Positions 49,301-59,875 of a stretch of DNA of 64,000 nucleotides are shown here, piece by piece. Position 1 is the first letter of the stretch, and every line of letters begins with the position of its first letter. Position numbers and translations under genes: made by a program. The stretch is from NCBI RefSeq assembly GCF_048128805.1, contig NC_135997.1, positions 27,132,315-27,196,314 of the forward strand. Reading direction: 5' to 3'. Below the pieces are notes generated by a model. The model had not been told where the DNA came from and made no database searches. It worked only from the letters and a program-made list of their open reading frames with translations. Source of the DNA: Centroberyx gerrardi (taxonomy: Eukaryota > Chordata > Actinopteri > Beryciformes > Berycidae).

Positions 49301-51183
49301 TTACGCTTAGCTGCCATCCAGTTTCAACTGAACATAACTGGCAGCCAATGGATGGTATTTAAGTTGCTGGGACAGTTGTTGTTTGCCAGCTAGATGTCAC
49401 ACCTCAAGTGGATAGACTAAAAACAAACAGTAAATAGACACTTATTTCAGACAACGGCCCTTACCTCCTCCAACAGCTCCAAACTGCTGAGGTGCCAGGG
49501 GCGTTGAGCCAAACTGGTTGTATGGTGGGACGGGCGCCCTGCTGAAAGGTGCGTAGGACCCCACAGACTGGAATGATGACGATGCTGCAGCAGTGGTGGA
49601 TCCAATAGAGGACTAGAAGGATAAATCCCCACACAGCCAATTAAAGGACAATGAAAACACTCACTATCACAACACAGCGTACATCATCCTACACTTTTAA
49701 GTCTTTAACGCTGCAAGGCCACATCTAGGGTCTCATCTCATTTAATAAAATCATAATCCAGGGCATCAATGACACAGCCTATGGCATTTCTTTCACCATG
49801 ACTGCAAATTGCATACAGTGGCGCATTTTAAAAAGTGGTGTGGGAAATTGGCAGCACAGAATTTAGTTGCAAAGTTATGAATAGATAGTTATGTTGAAAA
49901 GGTGAGAACAGAAATTGGGGAAGTATGCAACGGTCAGTTAATTTAAGTGCTCTACCAGGAACATTTTTTTCTTTTTTAAATTGTTATCAAATGGTACTTT
50001 TAATGACATTGACAGAATAACCAGAACCTGTATCCTTCTGAGTTTCCTTTGACCAAATCACTGGATCTGACCTAACTATAACTATCCCTTCTGCTATAAA
50101 CTAGAGTGAGTGTCCATGTAAAAACTTAGGGATTTGTGGAAAGGGGTCTAATGCGGTTATGTCAAGGGGGTCATTTGATCCATCACTATCCAAGTTGTCA
50201 ATTTCTCAAGACCATAAAACTGGCCTTAACATAGCTTTTCTATGACAAATGAAAAACCTGATATCCCGGACAGGAATATACAGAAAGTAGGCTGACACTG
50301 TATACAAGCAAATTCTTACCTGAACAATGGCAGGGTCCTGGGGCAGTGTACTAGTGGCTTTGGGTGGTTCACACACCGTCAGGTCTTTTATATCACTCCC
50401 TCGGAAGATTATGTACTCAAACACTTCATCCCGAGGAGGAATGGGCCTGTCAGTGGGGCGATCTTCAGTGCCGAAAGAACGAACTGTTGGGGAAAGTGTG
50501 ACAGCCATTACTACTTCACAGGATGTTATTTTAATAGTCTTTGTGTTATTGGGGCTGAGCAGAACTATGCTTTAATGTGACGGCTTGTGTAAAATATTTG
50601 ATTGTCCGTTTAGGCAAACGAGGATAGAAAATCGTCTGTGATTTGGTGCATGGCTCAAAAACATACTACATTATAACGTTACATGTTCAAAGACGATAAC
50701 CTAAAGAGAAGATCGTTATCATCGAGTTCACTGAACATACACAGAATGTAACGTTACAAACCAAAAGAAAGTTAAGGGTGCAACATCAAGAGCCGTGAGC
50801 CATAATTAACAGCACATCTTTCAACAACAGGCATTTGGTTTGCAATTAGGAGCACTACTTAGCAGCAGCACCGAGTAGTGAATTAGCAGCAGGACGTAAA
50901 CAAAGAACGCAAGTGTCGGCGAGCACTTAGTTGGCTAATAAGCTAGCTAACATAGCTAACTACGCTGAAACGCGTTACGGCGTCCCGTCGTTGGACACTT
51001 TGTAATGTGTACGATAGCTCTTCTTGACGAATGTGGGGTCTGTATTTTGGTTAGCTTACCTTTAGCAAGAGCAACAGTCGAGTTTTCAGTATCAATAGTG
51101 TACAAAATTCCTTCATAGCGAATCCCGGCCTTCGAGACGAGGCTAATTTTGCTGCCAATGTAAGGCGTCCCTCCTCCGCTCAT
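43247..51183 (-). CDS. lsm14a: LSM14A (RAP55A), P-body RNA-binding protein; 10 coding exons
   Basis: Exons on the minus strand: 51183-51060, 50483-50320, 49612-49465, 47525-47331, 46594-46514, 46134-45958, 44367-44211, 43902-43876, 43777-43537, 43270-43247 (1338 nt, 445 aa; human has 463). An N-terminal LSm domain spans residues 1 to ~85 and starts [15 protein letters not shown]. The DFDF motif is at 270-273 ([15 protein letters not shown]), the FFD box at 339-341 ([12 protein letters not shown]), the TFG box at 374-376 (NAETFGIP), and RGG repeats run from ~382 to 430. These are the hallmarks of the RAP55/Scd6 family, which binds DDX6 and 4E-T, represses translation and nucleates P-bodies. 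[19 protein letters not shown] and the RGG tail match LSM14A rather than LSM14B. The C-terminus KDNKVAA differs from the human KTTAFGP ending as I remember it. The gene is divergent from taf4. Confidence 0.96.
43347..43396 (+). repeat. (CA)n microsatellite in the last lsm14a intron
   Basis: About 24 CA units with one interruption, between coding exons 9 and 10 (a (GT)n in the transcript sense). Confidence 0.95.
43397..43480. mobile_element. Tc1-like transposon fragment
   Basis: AGAAAGTATTGAACCCTCTT then GACTTTCTTGTATTTTGTGG and CATTACAACCTGAATTC resembles the end region of fish Tc1/mariner elements (…gtattcagaccccttgac…acattttgttac…). Short and solitary. Confidence 0.55.
43876..43902 (-). 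other. lsm14a: 27-nt in-frame microexon of lsm14a between FFD and TFG motifs
   Basis: Read on the minus strand, CTCTTAAAG|GAAATCGGG and TTTTCAAG|GTAAGTCA delimit 27 nt. The phase is 2 on both sides, so the exon can be included or skipped without a frameshift. Inclusion adds KSGERGFSR between DDPR and [11 protein letters not shown]. Skipping gives DDPRDRRPTW, very close to the human sequence DDNRERRPTW as I remember it. It is therefore probably a cassette microexon. Confidence 0.75.
44368..45957 (-). other. lsm14a: lsm14a intron between exons 6 and 7
   Basis: 1590-bp intron with a 14-bp G-run (45545-45558, C-run in the transcript). No recognised repeat or conserved structure. Confidence 0.5.
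46595..47330 (-). other. lsm14a: lsm14a intron between exons 4 and 5, with a DNA-element fragment
   Basis: AGGGGTGGACAAAACAACTG then AAACACCGCATGG (46790-46825) resembles the terminus of a mariner/Tc1-like element; no matching right end was found. In the neighbouring intron between exons 5 and 6, a run of 16 G lies at 46442-46457. Confidence 0.4.
48781..48825 (+). repeat. 9-bp tandem repeat (AGGACCCTG)x5
   Basis: Four perfect copies and one with a single C-to-A change (AGGACACTG), 45 bp in total, in an lsm14a intron. Confidence 0.95.
49158..49312 (-). mobile_element. SINE fragment with intact tail in lsm14a intron
   Basis: TCACATTTACATTTTAGGCA then TTTAGCTGACACTATTATCC and AGAGTGACGG is the reverse-oriented tail. 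The head keeps CTAACCACTAATG. Since lsm14a is on the minus strand, the SINE lies in the transcript sense. Confidence 0.7.
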
Positions 51184-52038
51184 ATTGTCCCCTGTTTTGA
51201 ATAACCTAATTACTTCAGTCGGATGTGTTCTCTTTAAAAAGAGAGAGTATCTTCAGGCAAAACGTTTTGCGTCTTTTTAAGCCTTTCAATTGTAAGGGTA
51301 CTTTTAATGAACTATTTAAACCCGTTCGCTGTTGAACAAATCGCTACCACGACATGGCCGTTTTCATTTTCCTTCACCCGCCGCTAAGGATGTTGGGAAA
51401 ATGGTTGTGGCTTATTTGTCTAACGCTGCCTCCTCCTCCTTTTACCTCTTTTCGTCTGTGGCGAATGGAAATAACGTGTGATTTGACAAAATATGGAGAG
51501 TAGAGTGATATATATGAGTATTCAGTGTATACTCCCCAATTCTGTTCACATTGACAATTATTTGTTGGAAGCAAGAAAAGGAGTCAATTAACCATAGGAG
51601 ACTTTAGTAGACTTTTGAGATTGCGCCCTCCTATTATATCGCGATATTACACGGGATTGCGTCCCTCCACCCTGCCCCCACCCCAGAGAATCCATTTTTT
51701 TAGATGCAGAAAAAAATTGCAAAAAATAGATCTGCATTTGTCTTGAATAGATATAACTGCATGCTTTGGATATTATAAACCTTTTATTAAGGCACACAAA
51801 AACTATGTCACACATGCCATATTTGACCTATAGTTCGGCATGGTTATGTAACTACATGCTACATAGGTTGTTACTACATTGCATTATTATCATCCATTAA
51901 CGGATATTTTCAGAAAAAAGCAGCTATAATTTCTTTCTCTTTTTTTCCTCTTTTAATGACGTCAGATTCATTCCCACAATGCCTAGTAACACGCAAGCGC
52001 AATGTAAAAAAATATAAGACGGCAATCCGTGATCAGAG
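51184..52038. promoter_or_regulatory. Divergent lsm14a/taf4 promoter region
   Basis: The two start codons are 855 bp apart on opposite strands. The taf4-proximal part holds a perfect CRE palindrome TGACGTCA (51957-51964), a ZNF143/STAF-like site TTCCCACAATGCCTAG (51971-51986, 14 of 16 against the consensus YWCCCAYAATGCAYYG) and an NRF1-like TGCGCTTGCG on the minus strand (about 51992-52001). The taf4 ATG lies in ATGGCGG, which resembles a YY1 initiator site. These are typical of TATA-less housekeeping promoters. Transcription starts were not mapped. Confidence 0.6.
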
Positions 52039-55000
52039 ATGGCGGGCGCCTCCGACCCCCTGGAAGATATGCTCTTTTCAGAGGTGGATGAAAAGGCTGT
52101 GAGCGATCTAGTGGGCTCTCTGGAGTCGCAGCTTGCTGGCCAAAGCAACCCAGCAGGTAAAACAGATGAAAACAGAGGTGCTGGCTCCGTGACCACCGCT
52201 AACCATCACTTAGGAAAAACGCTACCAGCTCCAGTGGGCACCACAACACTAGAACAACAACAACAAGGACGGCGTAATAAAGCTGAGATACGCCAGGAGA
52301 TCAACTCTAAAGAAATCAGCTCAGATAAAACTATTACATCTCCCTCACTGGGCTCTACCCCGTCCTTTGCCGAGGCTCCCACCACTTCGGCTGTCGGTGT
52401 GAACGCCACTACCAGCGGTTTGCAATCACATGGAGCATCCATCACAACATTGACTGCATCTGGTGTGTCAACTTTGGCATCTCCGCCTGCCAGCATCAGC
52501 ACCACCGCCGTCCGGGGGTCTAAGGTTACCCCGGGCTCAGGTGAGGCGTCGACAGAAGCTAATCCACCGAGGAAACGCATAACCACACAGCGACGGACTG
52601 CTTCAGCCCGGATAAAGAGTTTGAACGGCGGAGCTGTAACGACGAGGAGGAATAGCAACACAGCGGTGACCGATAGCGTTAGCTCTGTGGATATCAGTGA
52701 AACTACACCAAACTCTGCTCGAGCGGTGACATCCTCTATCAACACCACGACTTTCACCGTATCTAACGCCAACATATCTGCAGGTCAATCGGCTATTGCT
52801 CTCGACCGAGGGACTCCTACCATTGCACTGCACAGACTCCCCAATCATATCGTAGCGAGCATAGCCCAGAACGGAAACGGGACCACCGTCTCGGCCTTGG
52901 TCCAGCAGGGCGCGCGGATAGGACCTGTCACCTCTCCGGCTTCACAAGTGAACCACAGCAAAACGGTCACGAACACTGGGGCTTCCAAAACGGACGATAC
53001 TCACTCCAAAATTGTAATGTCAAGCCAGCCTGGTAATGTCAACTCTGTAATAAATACTGTTTCCTCTGCGTCTGCTGTTGTCATACCAACAACAGCAGCA
53101 ACAGCGACCCAGCCTCCGAGCTCTGCCACAGCCGCTGTGTGTGTCACAGGGGTGGCAACGACTTCTGTAAGTGTAACCGGTCAAACTACATCTGTGACTA
53201 CAACTACCGGCATGGTCAGGCCCGCGGCTCCCTCTCCGACACCCGCCGTGGCCACCTCGGCACAGTCTCAGCCCCGTCCCGGACTCGCGGCACCTCAAAG
53301 GATTGTAGCCCCTCAGCTGATTGTCAGACCGCCTCAGCAGCAGACGACCATTCAGCTGCCCCCCGGGTTTACCATCCCACAGGGTAAGGCTTGCAGGAGA
53401 GGATGGAGAGCGGAGAGACATTGTTATTGCATTTGGGAGGTGGTTTAGAATGACACCTATGTGGGAATAAGCCAGCCCGAGACTCATGGGTTTGGTTGTC
53501 AGCTGGATATAATGGTGATTGGTGTGAGTGTTTCAGGGGGAGAAGTTGTGTATGTGACATCTTGTTCGTGCACCATGTGTGTCAGTATGTGCCGGGGAAT
53601 TCTGCAAGTTAAAGTGATTCTGATAGGATGGTGAATGTTGCAGAGATAATACAAGCCATTCAATTCAAATTAGCAGCAGTGTGAGTGCATACAGTTTTAG
53701 CATGGGCAGCCCCAGTGGAAATCAAACTCTTAACCCTGGCGGTGTTAGTGCCAAGCACTGGTAGAACCATAAAGGATATTGAATCCCTAACTCTTAGTGC
53801 CATGCTGTAGCCATTGAGCTTCACAGCACCACCAGATGACATGAAACCACACATCTGTAATGGGTAAAAGAAGAATAAAATAAACCTTTCATGATCTCTG
53901 TGGGGAAACTTGGTCAAATAACATTTATATGTACATTTTACACATTTAGCTGATGCTCTTAACCAGAGTGGCTCACAATAAGTGAGTAGACAGGAGTTTG
54001 GTGTCTTCTTTCAGAGCGACACTTTAACAAACTTTAACACAACACACATTGACTGCTGTGGGGATCAAACCTGTGATCTTTTGCTTATAGGACATACTCC
54101 CTAACCACTAGGTCACCCTGCTGCTCCAATATCTCAAGGGAAATAACGTCTTGAGTTGACTGTCAGGGGGTGGGACATGCTGGCATCCCTAGAATTTCCC
54201 TTCCCAATAAAATACAACCACTAAAGTATTCATATATCATATTCTTCTTTTAAGAAAGTGCCATAAAAACAAGTGAACATTTGGAAGTTTCCCATCTACA
54301 GCAGAATTTACCAGATTTGCCAGACACTTTAATGATGTGCCAGGCCAGCGGTATTATTTGCGGTATGTGTATGGATCAGCGGTCTGCCACCAAAACTATA
54401 AAACAAATTTTCACACTTCCATTTGTGACTTGAACTGAAGTTTCAAACACTTGTGTTTCACAATAGCGTTTCCAAGAATAATAATCAGAATCACTATATC
54501 GCCAATTACAATAAAAGTATAGGAATTTGTCTTGGTGTTAGTGCAGAGACATATCGTCAACTTCAAACGTTTTACAATACATATTGACATACACCGTACA
54601 GGGACAACAGGACTTCACCTATATGGTGCATAAAGACAGTGCAACACACACTGTGGCTAGCAGCCTATACCAAGATCAAGAAGAGATATATGTATGTAGA
54701 TGCACAAGTCCTTTAAGGCATGCAAAGCCCTACTAGATCTTCTTTAAAGGCAGTGGGATGGTGGAATTACTTCCTGAATAGTGACACATGCGTAAAATAC
54801 ATTTGCTTTTCCTTTTAGCATAATGTCTTTTTTTTGCTGCCCAAGAAATTGCAACTTACTTAGTGGAGACCTGTTGCGCTCCACACTACAATGACCAGCA
54901 AAGCATCTGCGGTCAGAATTAACAGTGTTTTCGTATTGTTATTGAATTATTGTAAGTAAAGATGGTGATGCACAGGGCGATGTTTTGGGCAACTCTGATG

Positions 55001-57406
55001 GGCAAGCAGTGCTCAAAGAGCTGCCCCAGCGCCGGTGCTGTAACCACATTGGAACATCTTGTTGTCAGGAAACATGCTGGATAGATTTTTGACCCTGTGG
55101 CTCACTTTGCTTCCTGATGCTGGGAGCATTGCTCGTCTATATTGTCCAAGATTACAAAGTGTATCACTGACTGAATTTACTCATCTGATTAATCTACATT
55201 TTAAACATTTATGAGTGTCTAAATAAATTACTGGAAGTGCATTTTTTCCACTGCTTATCAGGGTGGGAAATTATTTAGCCACCAGCCAAATGCTGCTACA
55301 TTTTGGCTATGGCCGGTAAATTTGGCTACCCTGTTAGCCACTTTGGCAGGTAGCCAATCATGATTTGAAGGTCCTATTCTGTCCTGTAGTAAAACTGGCT
55401 GGTGAATCAGATGTAATTGTCAAAAAGGTTAGATTCCTGCCCTGCTTTGGTCTCGAATGCTGTCATCTCACCTCAGGAATGAAAGCTCTGTCAGGTGGTC
55501 AAGAGAATTATCAGGATATACTGTTAACCTTTTATGGACGTCATTATGTCTTTCTACTGTATGGAAATTCCTCAAAGATAAACAAATGTGTAATAAAAAG
55601 TTTTATCTCGTCCCGACATGGGCTACTTTACAAGTGTGGCACTGTAATAACTGCAATCCTAGCCTTTCAGAAAGAGCAAATAGACACTCATGTCCATTCA
55701 AGGTTATTCGCTCATGATAAGAGTGACAGCTAAATGCCTAAAATGTAAAATGTAACGTTGTTCGTGGATTAGCCTGATTTCTGTCAACAGTGTCATTGTA
55801 TGCTGATTTAATAATTAAATCATATAGTGACCAGTGTAGTAAATGAACACCAATCACCAGCCAAACGCTGGTACATTTTTGGCTGTGGCTGGTAAGTTTC
55901 TCTACCTGCCACTTTGGCTGTTGACCAACCATGTAGGTTGCTTTACTATTAAAGCTTTCTGGTAAAGCAGTGAAAGGGGTTTGTGAATTTTGCGATTTGT
56001 GAGGCATTATGGTTCCTGCCCTGATAGTGATATTAGCTGCATATTTATAGGCGTTTGTCCGCCTTCTGCTCAGGCTGATAAATGCAGCATTTCCAGTACA
56101 TTGGACATACTGTAATGAATCATGTCTGCCTGGGTCCATTCAGTGTGATAATCAGATGATCTCTAAGTTGCACAATCTATGCCTCACCTTTTTCATTCTT
56201 TTCTGAGTTTGTTTTGAAGTTGTGGTGATGTGGTTTTGCTACACAGGAAACTCTGGTGTGGAGGAGCTGGAGGCTTTTTCAAATGTGGATATCCCATTTT
56301 GCAATTAAACTCTAATTGGCTGGTTAAACAGTAATTGTGGCTGGCAAATTTTGTAAACCACCAGCCACTGTGTATGGTGGACAAAAATTCCTGTGGCAAA
56401 ATCTTGCTGGCTCTGACTGCATAGGTTCAGTCTTGCGGTCAGAGCAAGCATATCTTAAGATGATACACAGGTAAATTTGTTGGGCAAAGTTGAGGCAAAA
56501 TTTGCTGGCAGTGGGCAATGAGTATGAGCAACTGGGCAATGGGCAAAGAGGACAATGGTAACTGACAAATCTGACAGTTGTAGGAGTGAAAATGGATGGA
56601 ATAACAGATACTGCTGCCATCACTGTGATCCTGACCTCCTCTTTTCTACTGAAAATGTAATAATTTAATTATCCACTGCAATTTCATAACGTGTATTATA
56701 GGTTCATAATATGGTCTGTTTTGTTAACAAAAAACAATAATCTGTTTTACTGGCATCCAACAGCTAGCTAGCTTGCAAGATTAAATGTTATATACAAAGA
56801 ATCACAGTTATTATTTCCTAGCTGTGTTTACTATTTAATTAATGGCATTTGTACCATCAGCCATTGTTTTGAAAACATTTTGGGCTGAGAACAGGTCACC
56901 TGACCAATTTTCTTGTCTCTGATTGGTTGATGTTTAAACCTTGCCAGCAAAGCTTCCTGGCAAATTTGGGGCAAATTCTGCCCCAAATTTGCCCTAAAAA
57001 TTTGCCTGTGTATCATCACCTTTACATAGAGCAGGAAAGATTTTTTGTGTACCGCACACACTGGCTGCTGGTTTACAGTATTCACCAGCCACTTTGGATG
57101 ATGGTTGGTTTTATCCTCCAAAGTAGCTGGTAGAGTCGACAAACTTACCATCCACAGCCAAGATTTCCATGCATTTGGCTGGTGGCTGGTTGTAATTCCC
57201 CACTGTGGGTTTGATATTGTCCGCTGACTAACGTTCCCCGCTGCTCTGCAGGGATGGTGCTGGTACGCACGGAGCTGGGCCAGCTGGTGATGGTTCCTCA
57301 GCAGGCTTTGGCCCAGGCTCAGGCTCAGGCTCAGGCCCAGAACAACATCTCCCCACGACCTGCCACCCCCACCGCAGGAGCCACCTTCAGAGTAACAACC
57401 CCACAG
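52039..57406 (+). CDS. taf4: TAF4 (TFIID subunit), N-terminal part: coding exons 1-2; gene continues past the window
   Basis: Exon 1 is 52039-53383 (1345 nt, phase 1) and exon 2 is 57252-57406 (ends phase 0), together 500 codons. The protein starts MAGASDPLEDMLFSEVDEKA and continues VSDLVGSLESQLAG, the conserved TAF4 N-terminus. After a long Ser/Thr/Ala-rich low-complexity region, QLPPGFTIPQ joins GMVLVRTELGQLVMVPQQAL, then AQAQAQ and SPRPATPT. This fits human TAF4 (QLPPGMVLVRSENGQLLMIP) better than TAF4B. TAF4 is a core TFIID scaffold that pairs with TAF12 through a C-terminal histone fold. That fold and the TAFH/ETO domain are encoded by exons not in this window. Exon 1 is Thr/Ser-rich, unlike the Pro/Ala-rich human exon 1. 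The paralogue assignment (taf4a, or a third ohnologue) is uncertain. Confidence 0.93.
53925..54128 (-). mobile_element. Near-complete SINE (minus orientation) in taf4 intron 1
   Basis: The plus strand reads, in order, the tail (TTACACATTTAGCTGATGCT then CTTAACCAGAGTGGC), a body, a box-B-like GATCAAACCTGTGATC and the head complement CTAACCACTAGGTCACCCTG. The head reads CAGGGTGACCTAGTGGTTAG on the minus strand, typical of a tRNA-derived SINE. Confidence 0.75.
55258..56400. repeat. Cluster of unclassified ccagcca...tggctggt repeats
   Basis: Three copies (55258-55445, 55850-56030, 56270-56400) share AGCCACCAGCCAAATGCTG or CACCAGCCAAACGCTGG, ACATTTTTGGCTGTGGCTGG and CCACTTTGGC. A further copy lies at 57060-57215. 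The units contain the short palindrome CCAGCCAAAGTGGCTGG in various forms. Confidence 0.6.
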
Positions 57407-58290
57407 GTAAGACTCCACCACACAACCCATACGGCAGCTACCACCTGCAGACTCTCATCAGTACGACCACCACACACCACATTACCGCCCAATAAGTATT
57501 CTTTACAGGAGAGGAGGCCAAGTTAGAAACTGTGCTATGTATTTTTGTATTTCATGTATTTTTTATGTAGTTTTTGTCTGGGTTTTCAGACAAAAAAACG
57601 TTTTGTCTGATTTTCAGGCACTCTAATGACCACAAAAATGTCTCTGAAATGGGATAATAAAGTGTACCTTGACCTGGATCTTGACCTTGCCAACCAACGT
57701 TCCGACCTGAATACCATACCTGTTGAAGATCTGTCCAAACAGTATTTGTATATAATAAATTTTTATAGGGCATTAATGTTATATTTGGGCTTACTTTTAA
57801 AAATTCACTATTTCATCCTTGCCTAGCACTTTTGAGAAAAGTAGATGTGTGTAGTTGCGTATGATCTTATTAAAAAGTAACTACCACTTTAACTTTGATC
57901 CTTCCATCACACAATTTTAATCTCTCACTGCTATTCTAAAGATTATTTGTATGACACTTTTGCTTTCATAGATAGCATACAGTGGAGAGACAGGACAGAT
58001 AAAAGAGAGAGGAGATGACATGTGATAAAGGTCTACAATCAGATTGAAACAGGGGGCCATGAAGGGCTCGTGTTTTTTCAAGTAATGTTACAGTAGTGGC
58101 CAGACCCAACTCATATGCCAGCAAAAGAACAATCGCCTTGGTTATTATTTTTTAAATTCTGCTATAATGTATATATTTTTATTCTTTTTCGGGATTTTAT
58201 GTTTCATTGTCTCAATTAAATAAACCAACAGTTCAAAGTTGGTTGGTAGACAATATACTTCCCCACCACGTTAATACTACCAGTACTAAT

Positions 58291-58676
58291 GGAGCTGACT
58301 ACAGGCTAGTGTTACATTACTTCTGATTGGTGGAGCTGACTACAGGCGAGTGTTACATTACTTCTGATTGGTGGAGCTGACTACAGGCTAGTGTTACATT
58401 ACTTCTGATTGGTGGAGCTGACTATAGGCGAGTGTTACATTACTTCTGATTGGTGGAGCTGACTACAGGCGAGTGTTACATTACTTCTGATTGGTGGAGC
58501 TGACTATAGGCTAGTGTTACATTACTTCTGATTGGTGGAGCTGACTACAGGCGAGTGTTACATTACTTCTGATTGGTGGAGCTGACTACAGGCTAGTGTT
58601 ACATTACTTCTGATTGGTGGAGCTGACTACAGGCTAGTGTTACATTACTTCTGATTGGTGGAGCTGACTACAGGCT
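58291..58676 (+). repeat. 41-bp minisatellite, 9.4 copies, each with a CCAAT box
   Basis: Units start at 58291, 58332, 58373 and so on every 41 bp to 58660 with no indel. They differ at two positions only: GGCTAGTG or GGCGAGTG, and GACTACAGG or GACTATAGG. Each full unit contains CTGATTGGTGG, that is CCACCAATCAG on the minus strand, a match to the NF-Y CCAAT-box consensus. Confidence 0.97.
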
Positions 58677-59589
58677 CTTGATGCACACACTCAACATGCC
58701 ATCCACTTGGCAGGAACACGCTACAGTCGAATGGCTGCAAGAACATGGGAGTAGTGGCAAAAATTGGCGTCAGCAGCACTGTAGAAACGATAAACAGTAG
58801 CTGCTTCTATTTCTTATGTACAATATTTCAGTGGATTTGAACCCAAAGCACACTGAGTACGTGGCACCTTATCCCGCTGAGCCACTGGAACGCCCTGAAG
58901 CTCTCATCTTTAAAGAGGGAATACCATTGAATCTCTGTACAGATATATGGTTTCCCTATTCCCCAGGGCCACTTCAAAAAATGCTTTGTTCCTATGAAGC
59001 CAAATTTGTAAGTGAAGCCAAATTTAATTTTCTATTTCTTCAGTTTGCGATTTGAACAATAGCTTGTCATCATCCTAGGTTACTGAACATTATGGTGTCT
59101 AGACAAAAGCATATCAATTTGAGTTAGTGAGCATTCAGTACTGTCCCCGATAGCCGGAAATGAGAGAAAAGAGTTTTATTCTGTTTCAAAACCTGCAATG
59201 TCGCACTGATGTACAGCTCCATTGGGAATTAATTGGAATAGATTCAAATAGGCAACAGCGAAAGCACACAGGTGGATTTTCTGGGAGTGTGGTTACAATG
59301 CCAGCAATGCATAATTGCACATCTGCATATGCACTTTGCATTGGACTGAAAAATGGTAAATCTGTGAGTATGACCTGTTGAGAGATTTAGTGTTACAGAA
59401 TAAAACTGTTTTCTCTATTTTCTGGCTAGTGGTAACTCTTTTTAGCCAGAAGAAACTCTTTAGTAGCATAATGAAGACGCTCTCTCTTTAATTATATTAT
59501 TTTTTTACAATGTTATTGTATTTTTATTCATATCCTTTATTAACTTGTACTCTTTGTTCAGCAACCTACACCTCTGTTCTTTGCCGCTG

Positions 59590-59650
59590 CCATGACCCAA
59601 TTTCCACTCGGGGATCAATAAAGTTAATGTTATCTGGTTATCTCTTTCTG
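59590..59650 (+). mobile_element. CR1/Rex1-type LINE 3' terminus
   Basis: TTTCCACTCGGGGATCAATA followed by AAGTTAATGTTATCTGG resembles the common LINE tail (…gggatcaataaagt…). Very short. Confidence 0.45.
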
Positions 59651-59875
59651 ATTCAGATGGGTCATCGCTGTGTGAAAATGAAGCTCATTTGGATGGAAAA
59701 GCTCAAATTTACATTCTACGAGTCCACCAAGTCATTTTCTCATTAATTGTCAGTCAAGTAGCTTCATATTGTTCACCTTGATGACGTCACAGGTTGGAGT
59801 TTGATTCTGTGGTTTTCTCATGTTGGGCGTTCACTGTCACCAGTATTGACTGAACTGTTGTAGGCCGGAGGAATG

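Larger units (their letters stand above)
47526..49464 (-). other. lsm14a: lsm14a intron between exons 3 and 4
   Basis: Contains an hAT-like A/T-rich fragment (48437-48655: GGGCTGGGCGATATAAAC to ATTGCCTGGTCCTA), a five-copy 9-bp repeat (48781-48825) and a SINE (49158-49310). Confidence 0.55.
53384..57251 (+). other. taf4: taf4 intron 1
   Basis: 3.9-kb phase-1 intron with SINE pieces (53925-54125 minus; tail at 55705-55755 plus) and at least four copies of the unclassified ccagcca repeat between 55.26 and 57.22 kb. An inverted pair lies at 56957-56998 (GGCAAATTTGGGGCAAATTC / CCCCAAATTTGCCC). Confidence 0.6.

Noticed and set aside
52011..52020. TATAAG near the taf4 start as a TATA box
   Set aside because: Only about 25 bp before the ATG, too close for a core promoter unless the 5'UTR is absent.
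52206..52775. 189-aa minus-strand open frame inside taf4 exon 1
   Set aside because: Antisense of low-complexity Ser/Thr coding sequence. No recognisable domain.
55365..55733. 122-aa plus-strand frame in taf4 intron 1
   Set aside because: Consists of the unclassified dispersed repeat and a SINE tail. No domain; flanked by non-coding repeats.
56831..57430. 199-aa minus-strand open frame overlapping taf4 exon 2
   Set aside because: Built from the ccagcca repeat and antisense of taf4 exon 2. No conserved motif.
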